Positions 46,103 to 57,839 of a DNA stretch of 64,000 bases are shown piece after piece. The notes below the pieces were generated by a model. It had not been told where the DNA came from. It was given only the letters and a program-made list of their open reading frames with translations, and ran no database searches. Source of the DNA: Thermothielavioides terrestris NRRL 8126 (Eukaryota; Ascomycota; Sordariomycetes; Sordariales; Chaetomiaceae); NCBI RefSeq assembly GCF_000226115.1, contig NC_016457.1:5270001-5334000 (forward strand), in the 5' to 3' direction. The translations under genes were made by a program, and so were the position numbers. Within the stretch, counting starts at the first letter, position 1. Each line of letters begins with the position of its first letter.

Positions 46103-46192
46103 GTGCCTTTCCGGAATGCTCTATGATTGTGCCTTCTCTTTTCCGGAATACTCTATGATAGTGCCTTCTACTTTCCGGAATGCCCTATGACC
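46103..46192. repeat. Three-copy imperfect tandem repeat (32-bp period)
   Basis: Copies start at 46103, 46129 and 46161. Each begins GTGCCTT and contains TTCCGGAAT followed by an (A/C)TATGA end; the first copy lacks 6 bp. The TTCCGGAA core is itself palindromic. Confidence 0.85.
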
Positions 46193-46522
46193 CGGAACTT
46201 GGGGTTCTGCGCACTAGTGCGCCGGACTGACGGGTCAAACACATGTTCTGCTGTTGTCGACCAGGAAGGTGTAAAATCCCTGCTCGCTCTCCTCTCCAGG
46301 CTATCTTTTGCTTCCTCCAACACTCGCTCTCGGCAGGGCAGGAGCAATAGTTTCTCAACCTCGTCTACCAAACCGCCATTGAGGCCGTTTCCAACGTTCC
46401 TACTCCTACTGCTTAGCATACAATCTCCCTTCTCGTAACTGGCACTCGGCAAGCTGGGAAGCAGGCTGAAGCGACTCGACTTCATCCTGCGCAACCGCAG
46501 TTGCTGGTGTCGGTTGAGCAAC

Positions 46523-46564
46523 TCGCCTCTGACGCGTCGCCTCTGACGCGTCGCCTCTAACGCG
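46523..46564. repeat. 14-bp tandem repeat, three copies
   Basis: TCGCCTCTGACGCG occurs twice exactly and once with a single change (CTAACG). Confidence 0.9.
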
Positions 46565-47272
46565 CCACCCGAGTGAGTACCTCGGTTGTTGCCCGGCCAC
46601 CCTCTCCGAGCTCGAGCACTTTCGCTGCTCTCAACTCCTCGACTGACATTATGTCTCAAGAATCAGCTAGCTAACCCCGTTTCTTTTCAGATTTGGACCG
46701 TCTTTATAACGATTCCTCTATCTGCTCCTCACCACTGCTCCAGATTCCCGCGGAGCTTCCGGTATCTCGGGCAGTTTCAGTAAGTTCTTCCTCCCGCGCA
46801 AACCGGCAAGTGCGATTGTCGCGTCGCAGATGCCTAGCTCTCCGCCCCATTGTCGCGTCTCCCACTTGATCCTACCATCGTTCCTTCCCCAGCAATCCTT
46901 TCCTTCACTTCTGAAGCATCCGCTGTTGAGCTGCCAATCGATTTCCAGTGCGGGAATGGACAGTCGGGCGAACCCTTGATGTCTTCCTCCCTTCCGCTCC
47001 TCTTCCAGCTCAGGTTCATTCCCCAATCTAGATCCGCGTCGTCGCAGATGTTCCCTTCCTTTCCCTGCGTCAAACCCTGACAGATTCCTCTATCCTAACT
47101 TCCTTTAGATCTTTGATTTTCTCTCCTCGAGGCGCTCACTGCGTTCAACAAAAATCGCTTCGCCAACAAGAATCCCGCCGGTTCTTCCCTGATTCTTACG
47201 CCGGCTTCCACCAAGCCATCACGTTTCGTCGTTCTGAGAGACCGTTATCAACCCCATTTCGACGCTCTCATC

Positions 47273-50092
47273 ATGGCCGGTCCTGCGAACCAGCCGTCGA
47301 AGAACGGCCTGCCAGCCAAGTCGACTGAAGACATCGACGAAGAGAAAGTGCAGCTGGCAATGATGGTACGTGTAGGTCTTTTACACCGCAGTTCTTTTTT
47401 CCCCCTTCTTCTTCTTTTGTTTGCCCCCTTCTTTTCCCTCGCCGAGGTTGAGGTTCATGCTAGAGGCAACGATAAATTGCTGACGCTCTCTAGGATGACT
47501 TGGGCATTGCGCGTGTTGAGAATCTACCTCTGGAGGACGAACCTCGCGAGCGCGGCCATGCTCATCGCAATCACGGTCCCGTTTCCCGAGGGCAAGGCCA
47601 GCCCCGTGGCGTTGCTGGTGGAGCTGGTTGGAGCATCGACCAGGTGTGGAAAGGTACGTGAATATCTAAGCCCGTATGGGGATCCAATCTGCTGACGCGC
47701 GCCCTAGATGCTATCGAGTCTGGAGCCTTCGAAGACGAGGAGGCTCGAGGTGTCAAGGACTTAGACGACCTCGGCGGCGGCAGAATCTACGACAAGGTCA
47801 TTGTCCAGACGATGAAGATTCTCGACCACCGCAATAAGAGGTTTGTTTGCCTGAAAAAAAACCCGGCCCCGTTCCTCTAGGATAAAGCTAATTGTCGGTC
47901 TGTCAAGGTCCAATACCCGCCAGTCAGCTGAACAACAGCCGACCAGCAAGAGGGTCCGCTTGGAGGAACAGACAATGAACAACTCTAGCCGCAACAAGGC
48001 TTGGGGCCACGCTGGGGCACCTGATAGCCGGGATTCGATGCCCTCGACTATCTCCAAATGGAAACACCGGCAGCGCACCAGAGCGGCGAGGCCGGCGCGA
48101 AGCCCACGTCCGCCGCCTGCTCCTTATTGGGGTGTGCCAATGCCCCAGATGATTGCCGACCCCAACGCCCCACTGCCCTTCGAGGTCCAGAATGTTGTCT
48201 TCAAGACATCGGCCTTGTTTCAGAGCAGGGATATCTACCCCGCGATGTCCTCGATTGTCTTGTTGTCGGCAGCCCGGCGGCCGGAGCTGGGACTTTTCAC
48301 GGTCGTCCTGTTCAACCGCAAGTTCTGCGAGTGGCCCATTTCTGCGTGGTATGACTATTCCACTGGCGCCGACAATCTTCTAGGGATTACTTTTGTGGAT
48401 GGCACGGGCTCGATCCAAGGTTACGAGCTCTTCTTTGGAAACTTCGACAGCCTGAGGGACTTTATGACTACGGTGCGATCTCTCAAGGCTGGGGAGTTCG
48501 CGGATCAAGTTGAGTCTTCAACTGCCACATCGGTTCCTGCTCAAGCTCCTCCTTCGGCTGCTGCGAGCAACCACACGACCTCTGGAGCATCTGTTATGGA
48601 TTCCTCCATTGGTACGAACGGCAATCGGTTTACACCGAGCGATTCACAGAAGGCACAGAGTGTGGTCCCATCCAGAGAGGCAGGAACGAGCCCTACTACC
48701 ACCTCGGGACGTGTTGCGGCGCAGGTTCCCTCCCCAACCGCCAACGACAGCCAAACAGCGAATGGCTCGCTTGCAGAGAACAGTTCTTCTGAGTGGACAG
48801 GCGAGCCTGACCAAGGCGATCTGATCAACATCGGGGAGGCAGGAGATATCAGCACCGCCCCCAGCAGACCCCAGTCGGAGTCGACCGATTTGTTGTCCTC
48901 ACTCGAACCGGTCGATCCCAGCAACGGCGCAGTGAGCAACGCGCCGCCGTTCGAGGTGACCCGTGAAGAGATCTTGATCACAGTTCGCAGCCTTTTCACT
49001 TACTTCATCTGCAGCAGCGGTGATTTCAGGGCCGAGGCATTGGACCAGACGGCCGAGGGCGTCCGGTCAGGAGTCCTGAAGCACCTATTGCAGGAGGCTA
49101 GAGCGCAGGGACTCAGCGCCGAAAAGATACAGGATCTGGAGGAGCTGACCAACAGCCTCCTTGCCTCCGTCATCCGCGACCACCGTTCCAAGACTCGCCG
49201 TTTCCGGTACACGGTTGAGGAGCTGCAGTCAATGCGGCATGCCGCGCTCGAACCTCCGGGGGGTCTGGCTGATATCCCGGACTTACCAAAGCCACAGAAA
49301 AACAACGGCCAGGCCAAGGCCTCGGCTCCGAATACTCCGCACTTCAATCAATCCCAGGTTTCAAAGTCGGCGGATGCTATGCAATGGGTCCTCGGAGAAG
49401 CCAGCGCATCCCAGCCGATTCCGGAGAAAGAGTCCAAGACTGGAGCTCAGACCGGCGAAAGCACCGTCTCCGGTATGGCAAACGGGGCTGCTACCCGCGA
49501 TTTGGGACTGAAGAGCTCACGCTGGGCCACTGGCACTGAGGAGATCAAGCACGCAAACTTCTTCACAGGCCCGGCGTACGAGAAGGCCTGGTCTAAGCGG
49601 AGTCATTTGGAGGACCTCGCCCAGCTTGATCCTCAGACCAGGGTGACCGTTGGCGCCGAGGATCTTCTTGACTTCTATTTTCCGATGTCCACCGAGGACA
49701 ATATTCCGGCAAGTTCTTCTCAATCCCGCGTTGTCAGCAACGGGGACAGTCAGATGTCTGGACCCATGAGTGCCACCGCCCCAAGGAACGATAACATTGA
49801 GACTCTGAGGGTGGGCATGTCTCGCCTTACCATCGGGGCCCCGACCGCGGCTCAGCCGAGACTGACAGAGCCGTCCGGACCAGCACTTTCACCGAGTCCG
49901 GCCACCAGTCAACACCCCGAAGGCTCGCGAGTGCAGCCATCGCCGACAACGCCGACCCAGGCGTCGGCAGGTCCTGCAACTCAGCCCAAGGTCCGTGGAC
50001 TCGCTGCATCCCGCCACTGCTCCGGAGACGCTCCGTCCAGCTCTGGAAACTTTAATTTCTATCTGCCCGGGGCTGGCCAAAGCGGCTGCTAA
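47273..50092 (+). CDS. 856-aa mostly disordered protein with eIF4E-binding-like motif
   Basis: Exons 47273-47365, 47494-47653, 47708-47840 and 47908-50092 give 856 residues. The N-terminal exons read DDLGIARVENLPLEDEPRE, WSIDQVWKDAIESGAFEDEE and GRIYDKVIVQTMKILDHRNK. A compact ordered block follows (YWGVPMPQMIADPNAPLPFE, VVLFNRKFCEWPISAWYDYS, GYELFFGNFDSLRDFMTTVR), then long Ser/Thr disorder. A second helical block (EEILITVRSLFTYFICSSGD, VLKHLLQEARAQGLSAEKIQ) ends with KTRRFRYTVEELQSMRHAAL. The Y563-x4-L568 pattern resembles eIF4E-binding YxxxxL motifs such as yeast Caf20 YTIDELF. A later segment SSRWATGTEEIKHANFFTGP may be a second linear motif. No enzyme domain is seen. The exon 4 acceptor is AAG. 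The C-terminal end is uncertain because another frame looks coding past 49995. Confidence 0.75.
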
Positions 50093-50913
50093 GTCGGCAG
50101 CATCAGCTACCAAGTTCATCGGTTCACTACAGCAATGGAGATTCTTCCCGACCATTTGGAGCAAAAGAATTTGCTTCTGCGAAATACAAGAGGCTTGTGG
50201 GAATCTCGGCGAGTTATTTTCGACCGATTTCGCGTACCTCGTCGTTCAGGTACCATCGATTTGAGATGAGCCATGCAGGGAGGCATCATCAGCCTCTTGC
50301 CTTGGGGTGGCACTTCACCTCCCGCTTTTTATGAGTTTTTCTTCTTTCTTTGATTTGTTGATATAGGTTTGCGGGGTTGAGGTCGGCGTTGACGGTTTCG
50401 AAGACGGCGCTGTAGGTGCTGGCCTCGGGTTACGTAGCGCGACTGCTGAGTTTGGCGTCGGGCTTGCTGGCCGTAGGAGGCCAAGGGGCGTGGCGTCTCC
50501 GCAAACATTGATGGGATAGACTAGTTGTCATGTACGGATAGTGAAATTGAACATGTACGAGTAATATTGGGACCCAGGACGTGATCTGGACGGGATGGCC
50601 TGGCAGAGAGATGATGACTTGTTGGTGATGGATCCATCTCACACACCGGCATGACGAAGCAACTGACTGCTTCTGGTCTTTGTTGTTGAACACCAAAGGT
50701 GAGCATGACTACCTCTCGTCTCAAACAGAAGATTAATCACCGCTTTATTTCCCGCGCCCAAGGCTCAGTGAAGACGTTGCCGCATTTCACGCCACTTCCC
50801 GCTTCTACTGACCTAGCTCCGCTGATGGCAAGACCGAGCCCCTAACACCCAACATATTTACACCTAAACCCCGCGAAACATGCGCAGCAAATTTAAATTT
50901 CGTCTCTCTTCAT
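50093..50913. other. Convergent intergenic region
   Basis: This is 3' flank between the 856-aa protein gene and the kinase gene. Frame +3 from 49995 to 50264 looks partly coding (see findings). Otherwise nothing is seen. Confidence 0.5.
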
Positions 50914-51916
50914 TCACCCGCAAACCCACCCGCCATCCTCGCGGCTCTCGACGACCTCGTCCACGGCCGCGACCCGCAGCCGCAGGATCTCGGCCCCGTT
51001 CGGCAGGTCGTTCTCCACCGCGCGCCGGTCCGCCTCCTCCGGCGTCGCGGCCAGCCCCGCCGCCAGGTGCCGCGCTGCGAGGCGTGCCCGCGCGAGCTCG
51101 GGCGGCGCGCTCACGAAGATGGTGTGTGAGAAGAGCGGGTAGGTGCTGGACCAGGGCGGTTTGGAGAGGAGGAGGTCTGTTCAGAGCAACGTCGGGGAGG
51201 GGGGGGAAGGGTGGGGTTAGTGTGTGCCCATTACGGATTAAATGTTTGGTTGGGGTGTCGTGGGGGAGGAGAGGGGAGTGGGGGGTTGAAAGGGAAAACG
51301 GGGAGAGACGCACAGTTGCCTTCCAGCACGACGATGCGGTGGGTGGGCTCGACCGCGATGTCGTCCTCCTTGGGGTCCTTGGCCGCGTGGTCGAACGAGG
51401 GCGCGTAGATGGTCGGGGTGGCGGCGGTCAGCGGCGCGTGCAGGCGGCGCACCAGCTGGTGGAAGCGCTCGCCGTCGAAGGTGAACTCGGCGCCGCGGCG
51501 CGCGTGGGCCGTGGCCGGGTCCGGCATGGCGTCCAGCTGCGCGCGCGTGTAGTGGAAGCCGTCCATGGGGACGAAGATCGCCACGGGCGGGCTGCCTGGG
51601 AACTGGGCGGCATGGCGGGCGTTGAGGGCGGCCGTCAGCCGCTTGGACAACGTCGTCTTGCCTGGGCGAGGCGAGCGTGAGTGAGAGCGGTGAGAACGGT
51701 AGTACAGCGGCGGAACCTGGAGAGATGGGCGTACCAGAGCCGGGAATGCCGCCGATGCCAATTACTTGGCGGCCGGTGAGTCAGCACGCTGCTGGAAAAG
51801 GTTTGGATATGAGATTGGATATGAGATTTGGACTTACAGAAGCGCCTGTCTCTGGGAGTCTGGACGGTGAACTTCTCCCAGGCTGTGTCGACCAGCCGGT
51901 CCAGCACCTCGTCCAT
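50914..51916 (-). CDS. P-loop kinase, uridine/pantothenate kinase-like (YFH7 type)
   Basis: Minus-strand exons 51916-51838, 51764-51735, 51661-51314 and 51176-50914 give 239 residues. The second exon is only 30 nt and encodes LIGIGGIPGS of the Walker A loop, which is completed by GKTTLSKRL in exon 3. Other landmarks are VAIFVPMDGFHYTRAQLD, RRGAEFTFDGERFHQLV, PTIYAPSFDHAAKDP, THRIVVLEGNYLLLS and HTIFVSAPPELARARLAARH. The protein belongs to the phosphoribulokinase/uridine kinase superfamily, closest in layout to yeast YFH7 and bacterial fructose-/pantothenate-kinase-like proteins. The physiological substrate is unknown. It is divergent from the 52.35-kb gene. Confidence 0.88.
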
Positions 51917-52351
51917 GGGGAGGAGAGCGGAATGAGTCTGGGATGTGATGTGTTCTAATGGCTAAGATCGGGAATCTAGCCACCCGAGTTTTGTGCTCAA
52001 CCGGGCGAAGACCGGAGGCGGCGGTGTCACGGCTCGGCTCGGCCCCGGTTTTGGGCTCCGCGCCCCACACCACGGCACCGACTCACTCAACCTTCTGATT
52101 TGCTCAACTTAGACTTCTCTCCACCGTGAGCCTCGACTACGAACAAACACTTCCTCCTCTGTAAATCTAAATCTCAGTCAGAGAAAGCCTATAACTAGAA
52201 TCCGGAAATCTGGTTAGTCAATTTCCCGACTTGCATGGGGGGGGGGGGGGGGGAAAGGGGACACCAGCTCATCCAGGCAGCCTTTCTCACCTGCCTGACA
52301 ACGCCACTCGTCCCTTTCCAAGCACACAATCGACATCCTTCACGAGAAACC
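51917..52351. other. Divergent intergenic region with G homopolymer
   Basis: This is the promoter between the kinase gene (-) and the next gene (+). It contains a 17-G run at 52237-52253 in the presumed leader of the latter. Confidence 0.55.
52237..52253. repeat. 17-base G homopolymer
   Basis: An uninterrupted G run about 100 nt upstream of the ATG at 52352. Confidence 0.95.
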
Positions 52352-52961
52352 ATGGACCCGGAAGCAACAGATCCCAACCTGCTCCTCCTCTCCCTAAACC
52401 TCTCGGACTCGGAGCCTGAAGAGGCCGCCGCTCCTGCTGTTAACGGCAAAACCGCCAATAACAACAACAATAACAGCAGCTCCCAAATCACCGGCGAATG
52501 CCAACCTACCCGGGCGGACCGCACTGCCCTCTCGGAAGCGGCCTTCCAGGCGCTGAAGCAGAGCTATCGCCCCAAGGTCGAGAACGGCAATGTATGGCTC
52601 TCTGTTAACCCTTTCCTTTCCATCACTTTTCCTCCCCTTCCGCCTCCTGCCCTTTTCACCCTTCCTCTCTCCTCACTCACCTCCTGGCCCCCTTAAACTC
52701 CCTTGGATAAACCCGTTCCCTTTCGAGCGCCTCTTCTTCTTCTCCTCCTTGCCGCTCTGGCGCCACCCAACTTTTCTCACCGCGGTGTCCAAACCCATCA
52801 CTCACACGAAAACACCGTTCCCTTGAAAAAGCTCGCTTCTAATGAGACAAGAATGATCGATCGCTTACAAACAACCCAGATCCACGAAACCATCACCCTC
52901 CCCTCTCTCTGCTCAGCCTCACCATCCCAAGTAACCACATCCACCAGAACCGCTTCCGCTA

Positions 52962-52993
<32 letters not shown>

Positions 52994-53426
52994 ACCGCCG
53001 CGCCGCTGCCCAAGCCCGATGCACAAGCGCTCCTCCACGCGGCCGAGGAGCTCTACTTCTTCCGGCGCTACGCCGATGCCGCGGCATTCCTGCGGCGCGT
53101 GCTCGGCGAGGATGGAGATGCGGGCCCGGATGTAGACCCCGGTGCGGGCCCTGATGCGGGTGCAGACGCCGATGTGGGCCCCGACGCGGGCGCGGATGAG
53201 GATGAGGATGCGGATGCGGATGATGGCAAGGGTGGAAGTCGCCGCGGCGGCGGCTGCGGTGGCGGCAAGGAAGAACGCGGGAGTAGTAGTTCCCAGGGGG
53301 TGGGGGTGATGGTGGACGACGAGACGAGGCGGCTGCTGCGGTATTATCTCGGGCGGTGCCTGGCTAGGTTGGAGGAGAAGGGGGAGGAGAGTTGTTCTGT
53401 AGAGAGAGGGGAAAACGGGAGTGGTA

Positions 53427-53457
<31 letters not shown>

Positions 53458-53476
53458 TGGTGTGGTCACAAGTTAG
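52352..53476 (+). CDS. Hypothetical fungal protein with short helical-repeat-like core
   Basis: Exons 52352-52591 and 52880-53476 give 278 residues; the 288-nt intron is the longest in the window. The model is supported by continuity across the junction: ALKQSYRPKVENGN joins IHETITLPSL. The core is AAFQALKQSYRPKVENG, PDAQALLHAAEELYFFRRYA, DAAAFLRRVLG and, after an insert, DDETRRLLRYYLGRCLARLE, which read like paired helices of a degenerate TPR. The insert is an Asp/Ala/Gly/Pro repeat followed by Gly/Ser. The C-terminus ends in a (GGC)9-encoded poly-Gly and VVTS. Function is unknown. Confidence 0.7.
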
Positions 53477-54301
53477 GTAACTGGACTAGTGTTGGGGTGA
53501 GTTGGATGGCTTGATCCTGACTTCACGATAGGCTTCACACCCAACATCAGATAATTTAGTCGCGAGAGCGGGTGCGTGCGTGCAGTGCAGAGTGTGCTCT
53601 TCACATTATACATCTATCCTCTATCGATGTCCCCGGGAACCTGCCGGCCAGGTCGGAGCTGCGCGCCCAAAACACGCAAAACTCCCCCCCCTTGCCAGCC
53701 ACAAACAGCAAGCCCCGATCAAATCTATCGTTGCGTGAAAGCGCAAGAGGAGCGGAGTCGATGCTCAAGACAGCCCAGATACAGCTCGGCTTCCCCTCCC
53801 CACTCGACGCTCAACACACGGGGTATATCCCGGCCTCCGCGCAAAATGAAAACCCAACCCTCTAGTACAAGTACAGACAGCGAAGGACTTGAAATCAACC
53901 GTGACGCCATGCTCCCAAAGCAAAGACCCCGCCCCCGCTGACTCCGGCGCCACGTCTAATGCGTCGTTTTGATGAAGCCTCTTTTCCCTAACCGGTCCGG
54001 AACAGGACCGGCGGATGCATGCCGGCCCCGCCCGAGAGATGCAAAAACACTGTTGCGTTGCTTTGCTGTTATGCGTGCGTTTCGTTGTCCGTCGTTGTAG
54101 GCGACCCCGTGCTTTGATGCTGCCTCGGGGTGCGCACGTCGTCATTGCCTTTATGTGCTCTTTTCCTCCCCTTGTTCCTCCAAATTAGCGGCGCTAAGAT
54201 GCCGTGTTCCCTTCGGTGTCTTTGGTGCCCGTGCGACCGCCCTCGCCGTTGTGGGAACGGTGAGGCGCGGTCGCAGGCGCGCCGCTGCCCTCCCCCTCCC
54301 C
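53477..54301. other. Convergent intergenic region
   Basis: This is shared 3' flank of two convergent genes. Short frames occur on both strands without motifs. Nothing is supported. Confidence 0.5.
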
Positions 54302-54904
54302 CTAAGCGGTGGCAGCCTGCCGGATGTTGGCGGCCTGCGACTGCAGCAGCATGGCGCGCTCGCGCTCGCGCTCCTCAGCGAACACGCGGCGGCTCATGGC
54401 GAGCACGGCCTCGAAGCCTTCCTTGCCCTTGGCGGCGTTCTCGCGGAAGCGCTTGACGAGGGTGTCCTCGATGCTGTTCTTGAGGCGCTGCCAGCCGCCG
54501 CAGAGCGCCGTGATCTGGGCGGCCTGCTCGAAGCGCGTCTGGTGCTCGTTGAGCGGCCGGTACACGACCGTCTCCTGCACGTTGATCAGGTTGCTCCACG
54601 TGAGGTTGGTCGACACCATCGTGACCGTCTTGTTGCGCGGGTCGACGTACGACGTCTCAAACACCTGCGACTCGTCGATGCAGCCGCCCATCAGGCTCTT
54701 GAGCCATTCTGGCGCGCTCTGCCGGCAGGTGATGAGCCGCTCCGTGCGCAGGATGCCCGTCTCCGGGTCGACCGTCCGGCTGAGCGTGTCGACGGCGACG
54801 ACGTGTGTCGACTTCTGGTTCCATGGGCAGTACTTCCGCCAGTTCGCCGTCGACACCTCGTCCCACGAGTAGTTGAAGGTCTCGGTGTTGGAGAAGACCT
54901 TCAT
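54302..54904 (-). CDS. UPS2: PRELI/MSF1-domain phospholipid transfer protein (UPS2-like)
   Basis: This single-exon gene encodes 200 residues. The PRELI/MSF1 domain fills residues 1-170: MKVFSNTETFNYSWDEVSTA, NWRKYCPWNQKSTHVVAVD, RTERLITCRQSAPEWLKSLM, VTMVSTNLTWSNLINVQETV and a C-terminal helix LVKRFRENAAKGKEGFEAVL. Such proteins pair with Mdm35 in the mitochondrial intermembrane space and carry phosphatidylserine (Ups2) or phosphatidic acid (Ups1) between membranes. The sequence is nearer Ups2/Ups3. No presequence is present, as usual for this family, which is imported by Mdm35 trapping. Confidence 0.93.
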   Translation of the reverse strand: MKVFSNTETFNYSWDEVSTANWRKYCPWNQKSTHVVAVDTLSRTVDPETGILRTERLITCRQSAPEWLKSLMGGCIDESQVFETSYVDPRNKTVTMVSTNLTWSNLINVQETVVYRPLNEHQTRFEQAAQITALCGGWQRLKNSIEDTLVKRFRENAAKGKEGFEAVLAMSRRVFAEERERERAMLLQSQAANIRQAATA

Positions 54905-55948
54905 TTCCGCTGAATGTCTCTTGTTTTCCTTTACGCCTGGTCGAGGTTGAGATGATGAAACTCGGGGCGCTCGACCGAATCTCCGGTTGCGGCCGCGTAC
55001 TTCGCGCGAAAGAGAGACGCGGAGAGACCGGCAATTCAGCCTTTGTCGGCTGCAAGCCCAAAAGAGCTGCAAAAAAAAAAAAAAAAAATTCGTAGCTCGA
55101 CAATCGGCTTTCGCGTTGTCGATATGGTATATGAATCTCAAGCTGTCTCCTGGGCGATGAAAGCGAATGTGCAAGTTGTTGCGACACAGCGCAAGAGCGG
55201 ATGCTTCCAACAGCCCGCAGAGGGGGGTGCTCGGGCTGAGTCTTTTTTTTTTTTATGAAGCCCGGCTCTTTGGCGATCGGAGGCGCGAAATCTTATCGGG
55301 ACGGGTTGTGGCAGGGCCGGGAACACCGCTGCTCGCTTACCTTGCTAAAAACAGCACTAGCGTGGGGCAACGATGAAAAATCTTCGGAAGAGCCAGGTGG
55401 GTCTGGAACACAACCGACCAACCAGAGGGCGGGCCAATTCCACTCCGTTGGTGAAACGGAACGCGGAGGTCGCCCCTCGCCGTTGCCATCGACTTCATTT
55501 GCATCGTCGCGTGGAACCGTGCGCAATCGGCGAAGCCGGTCCACCACTCATGCAGCAGCGCAGAGATCAACGAGATGCATCCGTTGAGGAGTGGATGAGT
55601 CGATTATTCTACGGATTTCGCGAGATCAATGACGGCTCATCCCGTTTGCAGATGGGTCTGAATGCGCTGTGCTCGGCTTGGTCTCGGCTCTCGGTCAAAC
55701 AACCGCTGCATCCGTTCCAACAGGAGGGGTTCTTTGACAACTCAAACTCTCGATTGAGCTGCTCTACGGAGTACGGCGTACTATGGTACACAATACAGAG
55801 GCATGTGCAAGGCACGAGATAGAGCAGAGCTGGAGCCATATCGTAATAAAATAGCCGGCGTATACGGAGTATCTCTATCCATCAACGGCTCCCTTCTGCC
55901 GTCCGTAGACGCTTCAGTGCAACCCGAGTCTCATTCTGGCAGTTGCAA
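54905..55948. other. Intergenic region upstream of UPS2
   Basis: A 1-kb spacer between two minus-strand genes. It contains an A18 tract (55071-55088), a T tract (about 55243-55254) and two copies of TACGGAGTA (55765-55773 and 55863-55871). No coding signal is seen. Confidence 0.55.
55071..55088. repeat. 18-base A homopolymer
   Basis: A run of 18 A, about 170 nt upstream of the UPS2-like ATG (T tract on the coding strand). Such tracts exclude nucleosomes at fungal promoters. Confidence 0.9.
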
Positions 55949-57445
<1,497 letters not shown>

Positions 57446-57839
57446 CTTTCGAACGGCGCTGGCGTCTACTCGATCTTTCAAAAAAGGAAGAGAATTTGGA
57501 CAGTTGAGGATGACGGCTCTGCTCACGGCACCTTGGGAGAGACCGCCCCGCCAAAACGGCCCCATTTTTTTGAGATCCAAGCCTGCAGCAACGCGGGGCC
57601 ACTGTCCAAGGAGCCCTGCTGCACACACTTTTCAAGTGGTCTTGGCACAAGCACAGTTCAGCCACACTGCCTCATCTTCGCTTCATTGATTTCGTCACTT
57701 GCCAAACCCAAGTGGAGCGGGCGCTCCGATCCAGCGACACAGCTCGAAACAAGAGGCGGACTGCTCAGCTGCAACCTCCTCCCATGCAATTGCCATCACG
57801 CCGTCTTCAAACCATGTAACCGGGCCATCGGGATGCGGC
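57446..57839. other. Divergent intergenic region
   Basis: A 390-nt bidirectional promoter between MAP2 (-) and the J-protein gene (+). No distinct motif is recognised. Confidence 0.5.

Larger units (their letters stand above)
45245..47272. other. Long intergenic region with tandem repeats
   Basis: This 2-kb spacer lies upstream of the 856-aa protein. It includes a 16-bp tandem duplication at 45744-45775, a three-copy repeat at 46103-46192 and a 14-bp three-copy repeat at 46523-46564. The last 700 nt are pyrimidine-rich with many short upstream ATGs and look like a long 5' leader, possibly spliced. No protein-coding gene is supported. Confidence 0.5.

Noticed and set aside
55071..55254. A18 and T-tract as a possible retroelement tail or target site
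   Set aside because: There is no upstream retroelement-like sequence and no target-site duplication; promoter poly(dA:dT) explains it.
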